Source: a virus
Virus record (IMG/VR): IMGVR_UViG_3300037882_000126
Location: 1-33,329 of that record
DNA length: 33,329 bases
Strand: one strand, 5' to 3'
Below the pieces are notes generated by a model. That model made no database searches. It was not told the DNA's origin and worked only from the letters and a program-made list of their open reading frames with translations. This document shows, piece by piece, positions 23,211 to 31,747 of this stretch (the first letter of the stretch is position 1; each line of letters begins with the position of its first letter). A program made the translations under genes and the position numbers.

Positions 23211-23239
23211 TTGACATTTCTTTAAAAGTATGATATTGT
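23211..23239 (+). promoter_or_regulatory. Sigma70-type promoter for the packaging and head operon
   Basis: A perfect -35 TTGACA (23211-23216), a 17-bp spacer and a -10 TATTGT (23234-23239) point right toward the terminase genes. The promoter at 27685 has the same -35, spacing and -10. It leaves a leader of about 200 nt before the first gene, containing the hairpins at 23322-23340 (TACCTCT/AGAGGTA) and 23352-23401 (GTTCTAT/ATAGAAC). It should be read by host RNA polymerase. Confidence 0.75.
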
Positions 23240-23321
23240 TCACTATATAGAACTGTGATGCAAGACGTTAGGGATGTCTTTACTTCAGCGGTGTTAGTGC
23301 TTTGTTGTTTAATTCTTTAGT

Positions 23322-23401
23322 TACCTCTTCTGTAGAGGTATAAACAATAAGGTTCTATTTAGTACATAGTTCTTTATCAATACATAGTACTGATATAGAA
23401 C
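23322..23401. repeat. Hairpins in the leader of the terminase operon
   Basis: TACCTCT (23322-23328) pairs with AGAGGTA (23334-23340). GTTCTAT plus AGTAC (23352-23365) pairs with GTACT plus ATAGAAC (23387-23401) across a two-part stem. No T run follows the first stem. TACATAGTACT (23381-23391) is repeated exactly at 18736-18746. These may control expression of the downstream gene. Confidence 0.45.
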
Positions 23402-23450
23402 AACCTATATTAAAGACTAACAATATAGTAGAGCACCCTAAAGGATTTTT

Positions 23451-23891
23451 ATGTCGCCCAATAAGGATAACGACTTGCAAACTGAAACAATAGAAATACC
23501 TTCTGTCGAGAAGAAAAAAGAATTAAAAAAAGGAAGACCTCGTAAAGCAGATATTGTCGCTAAGAAAAAGGGACATCGTGAGACTAGAGGTCGTCCAGCA
23601 GGAGATGCTGCAAGGATTGCTGAATTTAAAGCAAGATTGCTAGGCACTGCTGGTGATAAGATTATTAGGACTTTAATCGAGAAGGCTTTAGACCCTGACG
23701 ATAAAGACCAGATTGCAGCATTGAAGATGTGTGTCGACCGTGTCTTACCTTTGTCGGCTTTCGATGCAAGTAAACAATCTGGGGGAACTCCGCAGATCAG
23801 TATTAACATTACTGGCTTAACAGGTACTGTAGACAGCACTCCAGTAATTGAGATGGCTGACGAAGTTGAATATAAGGAAGTCGATGAGTGA
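23451..23891 (+). CDS. Probable terminase small subunit with AT-hook-like motifs
   Basis: This 146-aa protein has ribosome binding site AAAGGATTTTT-ATG. The N-terminal third is strongly basic with two GRP cores (KKGRPRK, residues 26-32, and RGRPAG, 46-51), the AT-hook type of minor-groove binder. It is followed by a helical domain (AEFKARLLGTAGDKIIRTLIEKALDP) typical of DNA-recognising small terminase subunits. It directly precedes and overlaps (8 bases) the large terminase gene. The small subunit selects phage DNA for packaging. The call rests on position plus DNA-binding motifs. Confidence 0.7.
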   Translation: MSPNKDNDLQTETIEIPSVEKKKELKKGRPRKADIVAKKKGHRETRGRPAGDAARIAEFKARLLGTAGDKIIRTLIEKALDPDDKDQIAALKMCVDRVLPLSAFDASKQSGGTPQISINITGLTGTVDSTPVIEMADEVEYKEVDE

Positions 23892-25143
23892 ACTAAACTT
23901 CCAGCTGCTTAAGTGGCAGCAAGATGTATTTAAGGATAAGACTCGATTTAAAGTTATTGCTGCTGGTCGTCGCTGTGGTAAAAGCAGACTAGCAACCATG
24001 ATGCTGATTATTAAGGCTTTAGAGGCTCCTGAAGGCTCTGCAGTGCTCTACGTTAGTCCCACCTTGGGACAGTCCCGTCAGATCATCTGGGATAGTCTCT
24101 TAGAGCTTGGTAAGCCTGTTATTAAGTCTGCTCATATTAATAATATGGACGTGACTTTAATTAACGGTAGAAAGATTCATATTCGTGGCGCTGATAACCC
24201 AGATACGCTTCGTGGTTTGAGCTTGTACTATGCGGTATTGGACGAATGTGCGTTTATGAAAGAAGACACTTGGGAAAAGATTATTCGAGCTTCTTTGTCT
24301 GACCGTAAAGGTGACGCTATGTTCATCTCTACTCCGTCAGGACGTAACTGGTTCTATGAAATGTACAAGTTAGGATTTAGTGATGAGGATGAAGAGTGGA
24401 AAGCGTGGCACTTTACAACGAAGGATAATGAAACAATCGATCCTACAGAAGTTGATAAAGCTAAAAGGACATTATCTACCTTTGCGTTCAAGCAAGAGTA
24501 TGAAGCTAGTTTTGACAACGCTGGACAAGAGATTTTCAAACAAGAATGGATCAAATTCGGAGAAGCACCTCAATATGGCGATTACATTATTGCAATCGAC
24601 TTGGCAGGGTTTGAAGAGGTGGCGAAAAACGCAGGTTCTTCGAAGAAACGACTGGACGAGTCGGCAATCGCTGTAACAAAAGTAGGTCCTGATGGTGATT
24701 GGTTTATCGAGAAGATTATTCACGGTAGATGGGACATCAAAGAGACTGCAGCAAAGATTTTAAGAGTTGTAGCTGAGTATCAGCCAATGGCGGTAGGTAT
24801 TGAACGTGGAGCATTGAAGAACGCTGTTCATCCTTACCTTAACGATTTAATGCGTAAGAACAATGTGTACTTCCACATACAGGACCTGACACATGGTAAC
24901 AAGAAAAAGACGGAAAGAGTGGCATGGGCTCTCCAAGGTCGCTTTGAACACGGACGTATCACCCTTAACCAGGATGAGGATTGGGGTGAATTTGTGGATC
25001 AACTCATGCAGTTTCCAACCGCTAACGTGCATGATGACTTGGTTGATGCACTAGCCTATGTAGATCAAATGGCTGTATCTAATTATGCTCAGGATTATGA
25101 AGAAGACGAATACGAAGTACTTGACGTTATAAGTGGATACTGA
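23884..25143 (+). CDS. Terminase large subunit
   Basis: This 419-aa packaging motor protein starts at 23884 (MSELNFQLLKWQQ), chosen for AAGGAAGTCG upstream and overlap with the previous gene; an in-frame ATG 36 bases earlier lacks a site. The ATPase part shows a Walker A-type AGRRCGKS (27-34), Walker B YAVLDE (D120, E121) and a coupling motif STPSG (149-153). The nuclease part shows IAIDLAG (D239), VGIERG (E307) and DDLVDAL (D384, D385, D388), the RNase H-like metal site. It cuts concatemers and pumps DNA through the portal encoded two genes later. Confidence 0.93.
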   Translation: MSELNFQLLKWQQDVFKDKTRFKVIAAGRRCGKSRLATMMLIIKALEAPEGSAVLYVSPTLGQSRQIIWDSLLELGKPVIKSAHINNMDVTLINGRKIHIRGADNPDTLRGLSLYYAVLDECAFMKEDTWEKIIRASLSDRKGDAMFISTPSGRNWFYEMYKLGFSDEDEEWKAWHFTTKDNETIDPTEVDKAKRTLSTFAFKQEYEASFDNAGQEIFKQEWIKFGEAPQYGDYIIAIDLAGFEEVAKNAGSSKKRLDESAIAVTKVGPDGDWFIEKIIHGRWDIKETAAKILRVVAEYQPMAVGIERGALKNAVHPYLNDLMRKNNVYFHIQDLTHGNKKKTERVAWALQGRFEHGRITLNQDEDWGEFVDQLMQFPTANVHDDLVDALAYVDQMAVSNYAQDYEEDEYEVLDVISGY

Positions 25144-25694
25144 TGACATACTTAGTTTATTTTTTTTTAGCATTAATCTCTTTGCCGATAACACTGTTGG
25201 GATTACTGCTTGCTCCTGTGCTACCTATCTTTGCTGCTAATGAGTTTGGATGGAGCGACAACCACAGTAAGGAAGAGTTTGGTCCTAGACTACCTAGTTG
25301 GTTGTTCTGGTTCATGACACCAGATAACGATCTATATGGCGATGCAACATTTTTAGCGATTAACGGAAAGAGCTACTGGTCTATGGTTAAGTGGCTTTGG
25401 AGAAACCCTGCTTATGCGTTTGCTCTGAAGTATCTCCATAATCCTTACTACACCACAGTCGCTGGAGACAAAACGATTAAAGATAACGACGGTGCTAAAG
25501 AAGGGTGGTGCTTTGTTACAGGTAACGGTTTATTCCAGTTTCGCTATGTGAAAAGAATCTTTAGTACAAACCGCTGTATCTTAATAAATCTAGGATGGAA
25601 CATCATGGCTTTAGTAGATGACAATGTTAATCCTAAACCAGACCCATACCAAGCAACATTTGTATTCTCCCCACGAATCTCTGGATTCAGATAA
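25143..25694 (+). CDS. Membrane-anchored phage protein between terminase and portal
   Basis: This 183-aa protein starts in the terminase stop (TGATG). The N-terminus is a strong hydrophobic helix (residues 3-32), followed by a conserved-looking soluble part with RLPSWLFWFMTPDNDLYGD (49-67), YWSMVKWLWRNPAYAFALKYL and a final beta part. The Trp/Tyr-rich pattern is like other uncharacterised proteins next to phage terminases. It may be an inner-membrane-associated assembly or packaging factor. No known function. Confidence 0.65.
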   Translation: MTYLVYFFLALISLPITLLGLLLAPVLPIFAANEFGWSDNHSKEEFGPRLPSWLFWFMTPDNDLYGDATFLAINGKSYWSMVKWLWRNPAYAFALKYLHNPYYTTVAGDKTIKDNDGAKEGWCFVTGNGLFQFRYVKRIFSTNRCILINLGWNIMALVDDNVNPKPDPYQATFVFSPRISGFR

Positions 25695-25706
25695 CAAGGA
25701 ACCGCA

Positions 25707-27680
25707 ATGGCTGAATTAAAGCAAAACGAATTTGACGAACCAACCGAATCAGACAAAGAGCTGATAGAGTTTGTTGTATCACATACTGATCGCTGGAGAG
25801 ACTGGCGAGACACTAACTACCTAACAGACTGGCTAGAGTATGAGCGTATTTTCCGAGGTGTTTGGTCTGCTGAAGACAAACAAAGAGATTCTGAGCGTAG
25901 TCGTATTATTTCTCCTGCTACTCAACAAGCCGTTGAAACACGACACGCTGAGATTGTGGAAGCTATTTTCGGTAATGGTGAATACTTTGATATTCAAGAT
26001 GATGTCAAAGATGCAGAGAAAATAGACGTTAAAGCTCTCAAAGCTTTGATGACTGAAGACTTAGATAAAGAGAAGATTCGTAAGTATGTCTCACAAGTTG
26101 AGCTACTTGCTGAAATCTACGGAACTGGTATCGCAGAGATTGTTGTCTCCAAGAAGCCAGAAATGATCGCCACTACGATGCCAATGCCTGACGGTACGGC
26201 AGCGTATGGTGTGCTTGAAAAAGAGTATACCTGCATCAAGGTAAACCCTATCAACCCTAAGAACTTCCTGATTGATCCTAATGCGACTACTATTGAAGAC
26301 GCTATGGGTGTGGCTATCGAGAAGTATGTTTCTATCCACAAGATTGTGGAAAACATGGAGAAGGGTATCTATCGCAAAGTAGATATTGGACCAGTTGGTG
26401 AAGATACCGACTTAGAGCCAACACAAGAGTCCTCACAGTTCCAAGACGACAAAGTACTGGTCCTGACTTACTATGGTCTAGCTCCTCGTGAGTATGTAGA
26501 ACAGCTTGAGAACGACGGTGAAGAAGTTGTTGATTTGTTCCCAGATGATTCTGTAGCTGATAAGTACTCTGACTTGGTTGAGTGCATCCTTGTTGTAGCT
26601 AATGGTTCTAAGCTTCTCAAAGCTGAAAAGAATCCATACATGATGAAAGATCGTCCTGTGGTTGCTTACCAAGACGATACAGTTCCTGGACGCTTCTATG
26701 GTCGTGGTACTGTAGAAAAGGCTTACAATATGCAGAAAGCCATCGATGCGCAGCTTCGTGCTCACATGGATAGCCTAGCCCTCACTACAGCTCCGATGGT
26801 CGCTATGGACGCTACAAGGCTTCCTAGAGGTGCTAAGTTTGAAGTTAAGCCTGGAAAAGCTATCCTCACTAATGGCAATCCTTCTGAAATCCTATTCCCG
26901 TTCAAGTTCGGTGAGACTGACCAAGGTAATATGGCTGCTGCACAGAACTTTGAACGTTTATTGCTCCAAGCTACTGGCACTATGGACGCTGGCGGTCAAG
27001 CAACACCTAACACACGTGACGGTGCAGCTCAGATGTCTATGTCTGTAGCAGGTATTATCAAGAAATACAAGCGTACTTTGATGAACTTCCAAGAAGATTT
27101 CATGATTCCGCTTATTCGTAAAGCTGCTTTCCGTTTCATGCAGTTCGACCCAGAACGTTATCCTACTGTTGACCTGACATTCTGCCCTACAGCGACCCTT
27201 GGTATCGTTGCTCGTGAGTACGAACAGTCTCAGTTAATTGCTTTGTTGCAGACTTTAGGACCTGACACTCCTGTATTGCCTATGATTTTGCGTGGAATTG
27301 TTGAAAATTCTAGTCTTTCTAACAAAGCTGAGATGGTTCAGAAGCTAGAAGAGATGATGCAGCCTGATCCACAACAGCAAGCTATCCAGCAAGCTACAGT
27401 TCAGCTTACTGCAGAAAAAGCACAGGCTGAAATTGAAGAAATCAAGTCAAGAGCAGCTAAAAACATGGCTGATGTGCAGCAAACAGCTATTGAGAATCAG
27501 CTTATGCCTGTTGAAACACAAGCTAAGCTGGCTCAAGGACTGTCTGCGAACATTCGTGGGAACGCTTCTGATGATGAGTTTGCTAAACGTGCCAAGATTG
27601 CTGAATTAGCTTTAAAAGAAGCTGATATTAACAGCAACGAACGCATTGCATTAGCACAAATGAACAGAAAATTACAATAA
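25707..27680 (+). CDS. Portal (head-tail connector) protein
   Basis: This 657-aa protein has ribosome binding site AAGGAACCGCA-ATG. Its length, its place after the large terminase and before scaffold and capsid, and its sequence (a helical acidic N-terminus, a central beta-rich stem/wing region with KPGKAILTNGNPSEILFPF, a GRGTVEKAYNMQKAID helix, and a long Gln/Ala/Glu-rich C-terminal coiled region of about 560-650) fit podovirus portals. Twelve copies form the ring at the packaging vertex through which DNA enters and leaves. Confidence 0.85.
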   Translation: MAELKQNEFDEPTESDKELIEFVVSHTDRWRDWRDTNYLTDWLEYERIFRGVWSAEDKQRDSERSRIISPATQQAVETRHAEIVEAIFGNGEYFDIQDDVKDAEKIDVKALKALMTEDLDKEKIRKYVSQVELLAEIYGTGIAEIVVSKKPEMIATTMPMPDGTAAYGVLEKEYTCIKVNPINPKNFLIDPNATTIEDAMGVAIEKYVSIHKIVENMEKGIYRKVDIGPVGEDTDLEPTQESSQFQDDKVLVLTYYGLAPREYVEQLENDGEEVVDLFPDDSVADKYSDLVECILVVANGSKLLKAEKNPYMMKDRPVVAYQDDTVPGRFYGRGTVEKAYNMQKAIDAQLRAHMDSLALTTAPMVAMDATRLPRGAKFEVKPGKAILTNGNPSEILFPFKFGETDQGNMAAAQNFERLLLQATGTMDAGGQATPNTRDGAAQMSMSVAGIIKKYKRTLMNFQEDFMIPLIRKAAFRFMQFDPERYPTVDLTFCPTATLGIVAREYEQSQLIALLQTLGPDTPVLPMILRGIVENSSLSNKAEMVQKLEEMMQPDPQQQAIQQATVQLTAEKAQAEIEEIKSRAAKNMADVQQTAIENQLMPVETQAKLAQGLSANIRGNASDDEFAKRAKIAELALKEADINSNERIALAQMNRKLQ

Positions 27681-27684
27681 AAGC

Positions 27685-27713
27685 TTGACAAACGTAAAAA
27701 AGTGTGGTATTGT
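27685..27713 (+). promoter_or_regulatory. Sigma70-type promoter before the head genes
   Basis: TTGACA (27685-27690), a 17-bp spacer and TATTGT (27708-27713) lie in the 84-bp gap after the portal gene. The expected start point falls at or in the 18-bp dyad (27722-27739), so a protein bound there would block it. It should boost scaffold and capsid expression. Confidence 0.75.
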
Positions 27714-27721
27714 TACAACAT

Positions 27722-27739
27722 TGTTGTTTTAATACAACA
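27722..27739. promoter_or_regulatory. 18-bp dyad over the head-gene promoter start
   Basis: TGTTGTTTTAATACAACA is the exact reverse complement of TGTTGTATTAAAACAACA, of which 17 bases occur at 22917. Half-sites TGTTGT/ACAACA and a TTAA centre make it nearly palindromic. Its position 9 bp after the -10 box is that of a classic repressor operator. Confidence 0.6.
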
Positions 27740-27764
27740 TAGTTCCCAATAAAAGGATAAAACT

Positions 27765-28016
27765 ATGACACCAGAATTACAGAAGTACTATGAAGATCGC
27801 TTTTCAATGATGGCGACGCAGGGTTGGGAAGACTTAACTGAAGATACTAAAAACATCTTTAACGCAGTTAACAACCTTGCACCAGTACAGAATGAACATG
27901 ATCTTTTCTATCGTAAGGGACAACTCGATATCCTGCAATGGTTATTGAGCCTTAAGGAAAGTTCAGCAAATGCCTATGACCAACTCTCGTCGGGAGACGT
28001 TTCGGATGGGTCGTAG
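27765..28016 (+). CDS. Small helical protein after portal
   Basis: This 83-aa protein has AAAAGGATAAAACT upstream and contains a compact helical region (QKYYEDRFSMMATQGWEDL, FYRKGQLDILQWLL). Short proteins with a 'QGWEDL...KGQLDILQWLL' pattern are frequent beside podovirus portals. It is the first gene after the internal promoter. Its role may be in head assembly, though this is only from position. Confidence 0.65.
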   Translation: MTPELQKYYEDRFSMMATQGWEDLTEDTKNIFNAVNNLAPVQNEHDLFYRKGQLDILQWLLSLKESSANAYDQLSSGDVSDGS

Positions 28017-28254
28017 ACTGTTTGACTTCCTCTGTGAGGAAAAGCATTTACAAGAGAGGTTAGTTTCGGATGAGGTTACTAACCTACCTTGTGAAGTTTG
28101 CGGTAAGGACGCTGTGCGTCAAATATCAGCACCACGCATTAACTTAGAGCCCTTCTCTGGCACTTATATCGGAGCAACGGCTAAATGGGAACGCAACAGA
28201 GCTGAGAAAATGAAGCAAGAGCGAAAACGCAACGAGGGCAAAGACAACTCCTAA
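28006..28254 (+). CDS. Small zinc-ribbon-like protein
   Basis: This 82-aa protein is read from 28006 (MGRRLFDFLCEEKHLQERLV), where the recognisable domain begins and a GGGAG lies 9 bases upstream. In-frame ATGs at 27970 and 27976 would extend it into the previous gene. C10/H14 and C29/C32 (LPCEVCGK) look like an FmdB-type zinc ribbon, followed by RQISAPRINLEPFSG and a basic C-terminus (WERNRAEKMKQERKRN). Such proteins are common between portal and scaffold genes in podoviruses. Function unknown. Confidence 0.65.
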   Translation: MGRRLFDFLCEEKHLQERLVSDEVTNLPCEVCGKDAVRQISAPRINLEPFSGTYIGATAKWERNRAEKMKQERKRNEGKDNS

Positions 28255-28308
28255 CGGAACCTTTGTTATTTTATAAATCCTACAATCACTTTGTGACAGG
28301 AGAATTAG

Positions 28309-29109
28309 ATGGCTGAATTTGTTGATGAAAACGAACTGCACGAAGGTGCGGTAGACCAAGTAACTGACCAAGAGGAACAAACTCCCCAGGAGCCTCCCAA
28401 GGAAGAACCCAAAGCTGAAGACGATATCCCTGAGAAGTATAAAGGTAAGTCTGTAGCTGAGATTGCAAAGATGCACCAAGAAGCTGAGAAGCTAATCGGT
28501 CGTCAAGCGCAAGAGGTTCACGAAGTTCGAAGTCTAGCCGACCAACTTCTAAAGCAGCAACTCGATAGTAATAAGACAAAACAGGCAACTGAACAAACGC
28601 AGGAAGAAGATTTTTTTGCTGATCCACAGAAAGCTATCAATCGCACTGTTGACCAACATCCTGCAGTATTAGCGGCACAGCAAGCAAGTTTAGATTTGAA
28701 GAGGATGCAGACAGGACAACAACTGGCTGCTAAACATCCTGATTTTATGGAGATTGCACAAAATGCAGACTTTCAGAATTGGATTAAATCTTCTCCGTTT
28801 CGTATGGACTTGTTTACTAAAGCAGACGCAGAGTTTGACTTCCCTGCAGCTGATGAATTGTTGAGTACCTACAAGGAACTTCGACAAGTCAAATCAACTC
28901 AGCACCAGGAACAAGCAAAAGCTGTAGAAGCTAAAGCTCAAGATACTGCATTACGAGCAGCTAGTGTGGATGTAGGCGGTTCTGGAGAAGTAAGCAGAAA
29001 GATTTATCGTCGTGCTGACCTTATCAAACTGAAAATGACCGACCCTGATCGTTATATGGCACTCCAAGATGAAATCATGGATGCTTATGCAACTGGCAGA
29101 GTCAAATAA
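28309..29109 (+). CDS. Scaffolding protein
   Basis: This 266-aa protein has a Glu/Pro/Gln-rich disordered N-terminus (residues 1-45), a helical middle with IPEKYKGKSVAEIAKMHQEAE (a pattern seen in podovirus scaffolds) and a charged C-terminal region ending RRADLIKLKMTDPDRYMALQ. It sits directly before the capsid gene and has the strong site CAGGAGAATTAG. Scaffold directs capsid assembly and then leaves. The assignment rests on composition and position. Confidence 0.75.
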   Translation: MAEFVDENELHEGAVDQVTDQEEQTPQEPPKEEPKAEDDIPEKYKGKSVAEIAKMHQEAEKLIGRQAQEVHEVRSLADQLLKQQLDSNKTKQATEQTQEEDFFADPQKAINRTVDQHPAVLAAQQASLDLKRMQTGQQLAAKHPDFMEIAQNADFQNWIKSSPFRMDLFTKADAEFDFPAADELLSTYKELRQVKSTQHQEQAKAVEAKAQDTALRAASVDVGGSGEVSRKIYRRADLIKLKMTDPDRYMALQDEIMDAYATGRVK

Positions 29110-29133
29110 ACTTAATCTTAGGAGATTTATAAA

Positions 29134-30036
29134 ATGGCTTTAGGTACTAATCACGTTACTAGCACTCGTGCTGCTACATTTATTCCAGAAATCTGGAGTG
29201 ATGAAATCGTTGCTGCTTACAAGAAAAACTTGGTAGCTGCAAATTTGTTCAAAAAGATGTCATTCAAGGGCAAGAAAGGTGACACAGTTCACATTCCAGC
29301 TCCTGTTCGTGGCTCTGCTAACCTCAAGGTTGCTGAAACTCAAGTAACATTGAACGCAAACACTGAGTCTGAAGTACAAGTGTCTATCAACAAACACTAT
29401 GAATATAGCCGTTTGATCGAGGACATCGTCGAGACTCAAGCATTGTCTTCTTTACGTCAGTTCTACACTGATGACGCTGGCTACGCTTTAGCTAAACAAG
29501 TTGATACTGACTTGATCCGCTTAGGTCGTGGTGCTAACGGTGGTGACGGTACTGCTGCTTATGACAAGGCTTACTCTGGTGCTGACGGTACAACTTTGTA
29601 CACAGGTACTGCTGCTGCTTTGACTGCTGCTGCTATTCGTCGTACTATCCAGCGTCTTGACGATGCTGATGTACCGATGGACGGTCGTTTCTTCATCATC
29701 CCACCAGCAAGCCGTAACACAATCCTCGGTTTGTCTGAGTTCACAACCTTCAACTCCGTTGGTGAGGCAGCTTCTGCTAACTCAATCCGTAACGGCATGA
29801 TCGGTGACATCTATGGTGTTTCAGTGTATGTAACAACTAACGCTGACTCTGCTACTGATGGCGACCGTATCGCTTTGATGGCTCATAAAGACTTTGCTGT
29901 ATTGGCTGAGCAAGTTGCTGTTCGCTCACAGACTCAGTACAAGCAAGAGTATTTGGGTACACTCTTCACTGCTGACACTCTCTACGGTGTTGCAGAGTTG
30001 CGTGATACTTCTGCTATCGCTCTCGCAGTAGCCTAA
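29134..30036 (+). CDS. Major capsid protein
   Basis: This 300-aa protein has a strong TTAGGAGATTTATAAA-ATG site. The sequence has an HK97-like flow: an N-terminal arm (TFIPEIWSDEIVAAYKKNLV), KKGDTVHIPAPVRG, an E-loop/spine region with EDIVETQALSSLRQFYTDDAGYALAKQVD, a P domain with RFFIIPPASRNTILGLSEF, and an A domain with AVLAEQVAVRSQTQYKQEY. The order and the terminator right after it support abundant expression. It forms the icosahedral head with the scaffold as template. Confidence 0.85.
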   Translation: MALGTNHVTSTRAATFIPEIWSDEIVAAYKKNLVAANLFKKMSFKGKKGDTVHIPAPVRGSANLKVAETQVTLNANTESEVQVSINKHYEYSRLIEDIVETQALSSLRQFYTDDAGYALAKQVDTDLIRLGRGANGGDGTAAYDKAYSGADGTTLYTGTAAALTAAAIRRTIQRLDDADVPMDGRFFIIPPASRNTILGLSEFTTFNSVGEAASANSIRNGMIGDIYGVSVYVTTNADSATDGDRIALMAHKDFAVLAEQVAVRSQTQYKQEYLGTLFTADTLYGVAELRDTSAIALAVA

Positions 30037-30049
30037 GCTGTAAACTCAG

Positions 30050-30076
30050 GATAGCCCTTCGGGGCTGTCTTGTTTT
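30050..30076 (+). terminator. Intrinsic terminator after the capsid gene
   Basis: GATAGCCC (30050-30057), a TTCG tetraloop and GGGCTGTC (30062-30069) form an 8-bp stem with one G:T wobble, followed by the T-rich TTGTTTTA. It separates the head operon from the tail-fibre genes. A second, weaker inverted repeat (CTTGTTTTA/TAAAACAAG, about 30069-30105) follows it. Confidence 0.85.
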
Positions 30077-30118
30077 AGTATATTCCTAGAGTGTATTAAA
30101 ACAAGTCAAGGAGTCTGA

Positions 30119-31294
30119 ATGTCAATCTATCGTGGAGCAGGTGGTTCTGGAGATGCAGTCGCTGACTCATCTAGTGAAGCACTATTAGTTCGTGAATTAG
30201 CAGTCGAAGTTCAAGCCGATGCGGACGCTGCTGCTGCTTCTGCTGCCGCTGCTTCGACCTCAGCCAGCGGTGCATCTACATCTGCGACTAACGCAGCTTC
30301 TAGTGCCACTGCAGCGGCTTCGTCAGCCACTTCTGCAGCATCCTCAGCTTCTGGTGCTTCTAGTTCTGCTTCCGCAGCTGCTACATCAGCATCTAACGCA
30401 GCTACTTCTGCAACAGCAGCTCAAACTGCAGAGACTAACGCAGAGACAGCAGAAACTAACGCTGCAGCTTCAGCAAGTTCAGCTTCTACCTCTGCTTCTA
30501 CAGCAACTACACAGGCAACTAATGCAAGTAATTCCGCAACTGCCGCAGCCACTTCAGCAACAAATGCTTCAAACAGTGCGTCTGCTGCATCCACATCTGC
30601 AACCAATGCAGCAAGCTCAGCTACTACCGCATCAGGAAGTGCTACTTCAGCAGCTTCTTCAGCCTCTAGTGCCAGCACTTCTGCAAGCAATGCAGCTACC
30701 AGCGAAACTAACGCAGCAGCGTCTGCAAGCACAGCAACCACTCAAGCAGGAATAGCAACTACTCAGGCTTCTAACGCTTCTACATCAGCAACAAATGCTG
30801 CCTCTTCCGCTACTGCGGCTTCAGGCTCCGCATCAACAGCTTCTACTGCTGCGACTAACGCAAGTAACTCTGCTTCAGCAGCTTCGACATCAGCAACAAA
30901 TGCTAGTAACTCAGCCTCTGCTGCTGCTACTTCAGCGACTAACGCTGCCAACTCAGCAACACTTGCAGCTTCATACACACCAAGTCAAACAGGTAACTCT
31001 GGTAAGTTCTTAACTACTAACGGTACTGCTACATCTTGGGCTACTGTTGATGCTCTTCCGTCTCAGACTGGCAATGCTGGTGAGTACCTAACTACTGACG
31101 GCACTAATGCTTCATGGGCTGCTTTAGATACCGATGCTAATAGCACAACTAAAGGTTTATACGAGCACAACAGTTCTATTACTACAAATTACACAATCGG
31201 TTCAACAAATAATGCTATGTCGACAGGTCCTTTATCTGTCGCAAGCGGTGTTACTGTTACCGTCCCTAGCGGTCGACGCTGGGTAATTCTTTAA
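30119..31294 (+). CDS. Tail fibre protein with Ala/Ser/Thr repeat shaft
   Basis: This 391-aa protein has AAGGAGTCTGA-ATG. The N-terminal 40 residues (GAGGSGDAVADSSSEALLVRE) lead into about 250 residues of low-complexity Ala, Ser, Thr and Asn in short heptad-like units (SATNAASSATAASS). These presumably form a long fibrous shaft of coiled or trimeric helices. The C-terminal third has two similar strands (SQTGNSGKFLTTNGTATSWAT and SQTGNAGEYLTTDGTNASWAA) and ends in TVTVPSGRRWVIL, a common end of phage tail modules. It probably forms the attachment fibre. Confidence 0.75.
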   Translation: MSIYRGAGGSGDAVADSSSEALLVRELAVEVQADADAAAASAAAASTSASGASTSATNAASSATAAASSATSAASSASGASSSASAAATSASNAATSATAAQTAETNAETAETNAAASASSASTSASTATTQATNASNSATAAATSATNASNSASAASTSATNAASSATTASGSATSAASSASSASTSASNAATSETNAAASASTATTQAGIATTQASNASTSATNAASSATAASGSASTASTAATNASNSASAASTSATNASNSASAAATSATNAANSATLAASYTPSQTGNSGKFLTTNGTATSWATVDALPSQTGNAGEYLTTDGTNASWAALDTDANSTTKGLYEHNSSITTNYTIGSTNNAMSTGPLSVASGVTVTVPSGRRWVIL

Positions 31295-31303
31295 GGATAT
31301 AAG

Positions 31304-31735
31304 ATGAGTTCTGTAGTTATTTCAGGAGACACAAGCGGTGCTGTTACTTTAGCAGCTCCTGCTGTTGCTGGCACAAATACACTTACTTTACCTGCAGCAA
31401 CTGGTACAGTTTTAACAACAGCTACTACTGGTATGTGTAAAGCGTGGGTAAATTTTAGTGGAACAACTATAAACGGTTCTTACAACATAGCTTCTGTAAC
31501 CAACCCAGGAACAGGGACATTTACAATAACTTTTACAACAGCAATGTCAAACACAAACTATTGCCCACAGATTAGTTGTTCTTTTGCTTCTGGAATTAGA
31601 GAAGATGTGTTTGGTGTTGTTTATAACGACTCTCCTTATACACCAACTACAACTTCTTTTACAGTTAAGTTCTATCGTGCAGATACAAACGCAGCAGTAA
31701 ACCCAACTTTTGGTTATGTTGCAGTATTTGGATAA
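31304..31735 (+). CDS. Tail-associated adhesin-like protein
   Basis: This 143-aa protein has AAGGATATAAG-ATG. A short repeat-like front (SGDTSGAVTLAAPAVAGTNTLTLPAATGTVL) precedes a beta-rich part with WVNFSGTTINGSYNIAS, FTITFTTAMSNTNYCPQISC and a terminal FTVKFYRADTNAAVNPTFGYVAVFG. It looks like a modular receptor-binding or decoration protein. It is the first of a row of similar genes. The family assignment is by module style, not a named domain. Confidence 0.6.
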   Translation: MSSVVISGDTSGAVTLAAPAVAGTNTLTLPAATGTVLTTATTGMCKAWVNFSGTTINGSYNIASVTNPGTGTFTITFTTAMSNTNYCPQISCSFASGIREDVFGVVYNDSPYTPTTTSFTVKFYRADTNAAVNPTFGYVAVFG

Positions 31736-31747
31736 TAAAGGACAATA

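Noticed and set aside
23041-23211. Possible tRNA or structured RNA before the rightward promoter
   Set aside because: No cloverleaf, anticodon arm or T-loop sequence could be found; only one short hairpin is present.
23258-23320. Twenty-codon frame MQDVRDVFTSAVLVLCCLIL in the terminase leader
   Set aside because: There is no ribosome binding site and nothing beyond a hydrophobic end supports it.
30421-30978. Ala/Val/Glu-rich frames opposite the fibre shaft
   Set aside because: They are mirror images of the Ala/Ser/Thr repeats in the fibre gene and have no other support.
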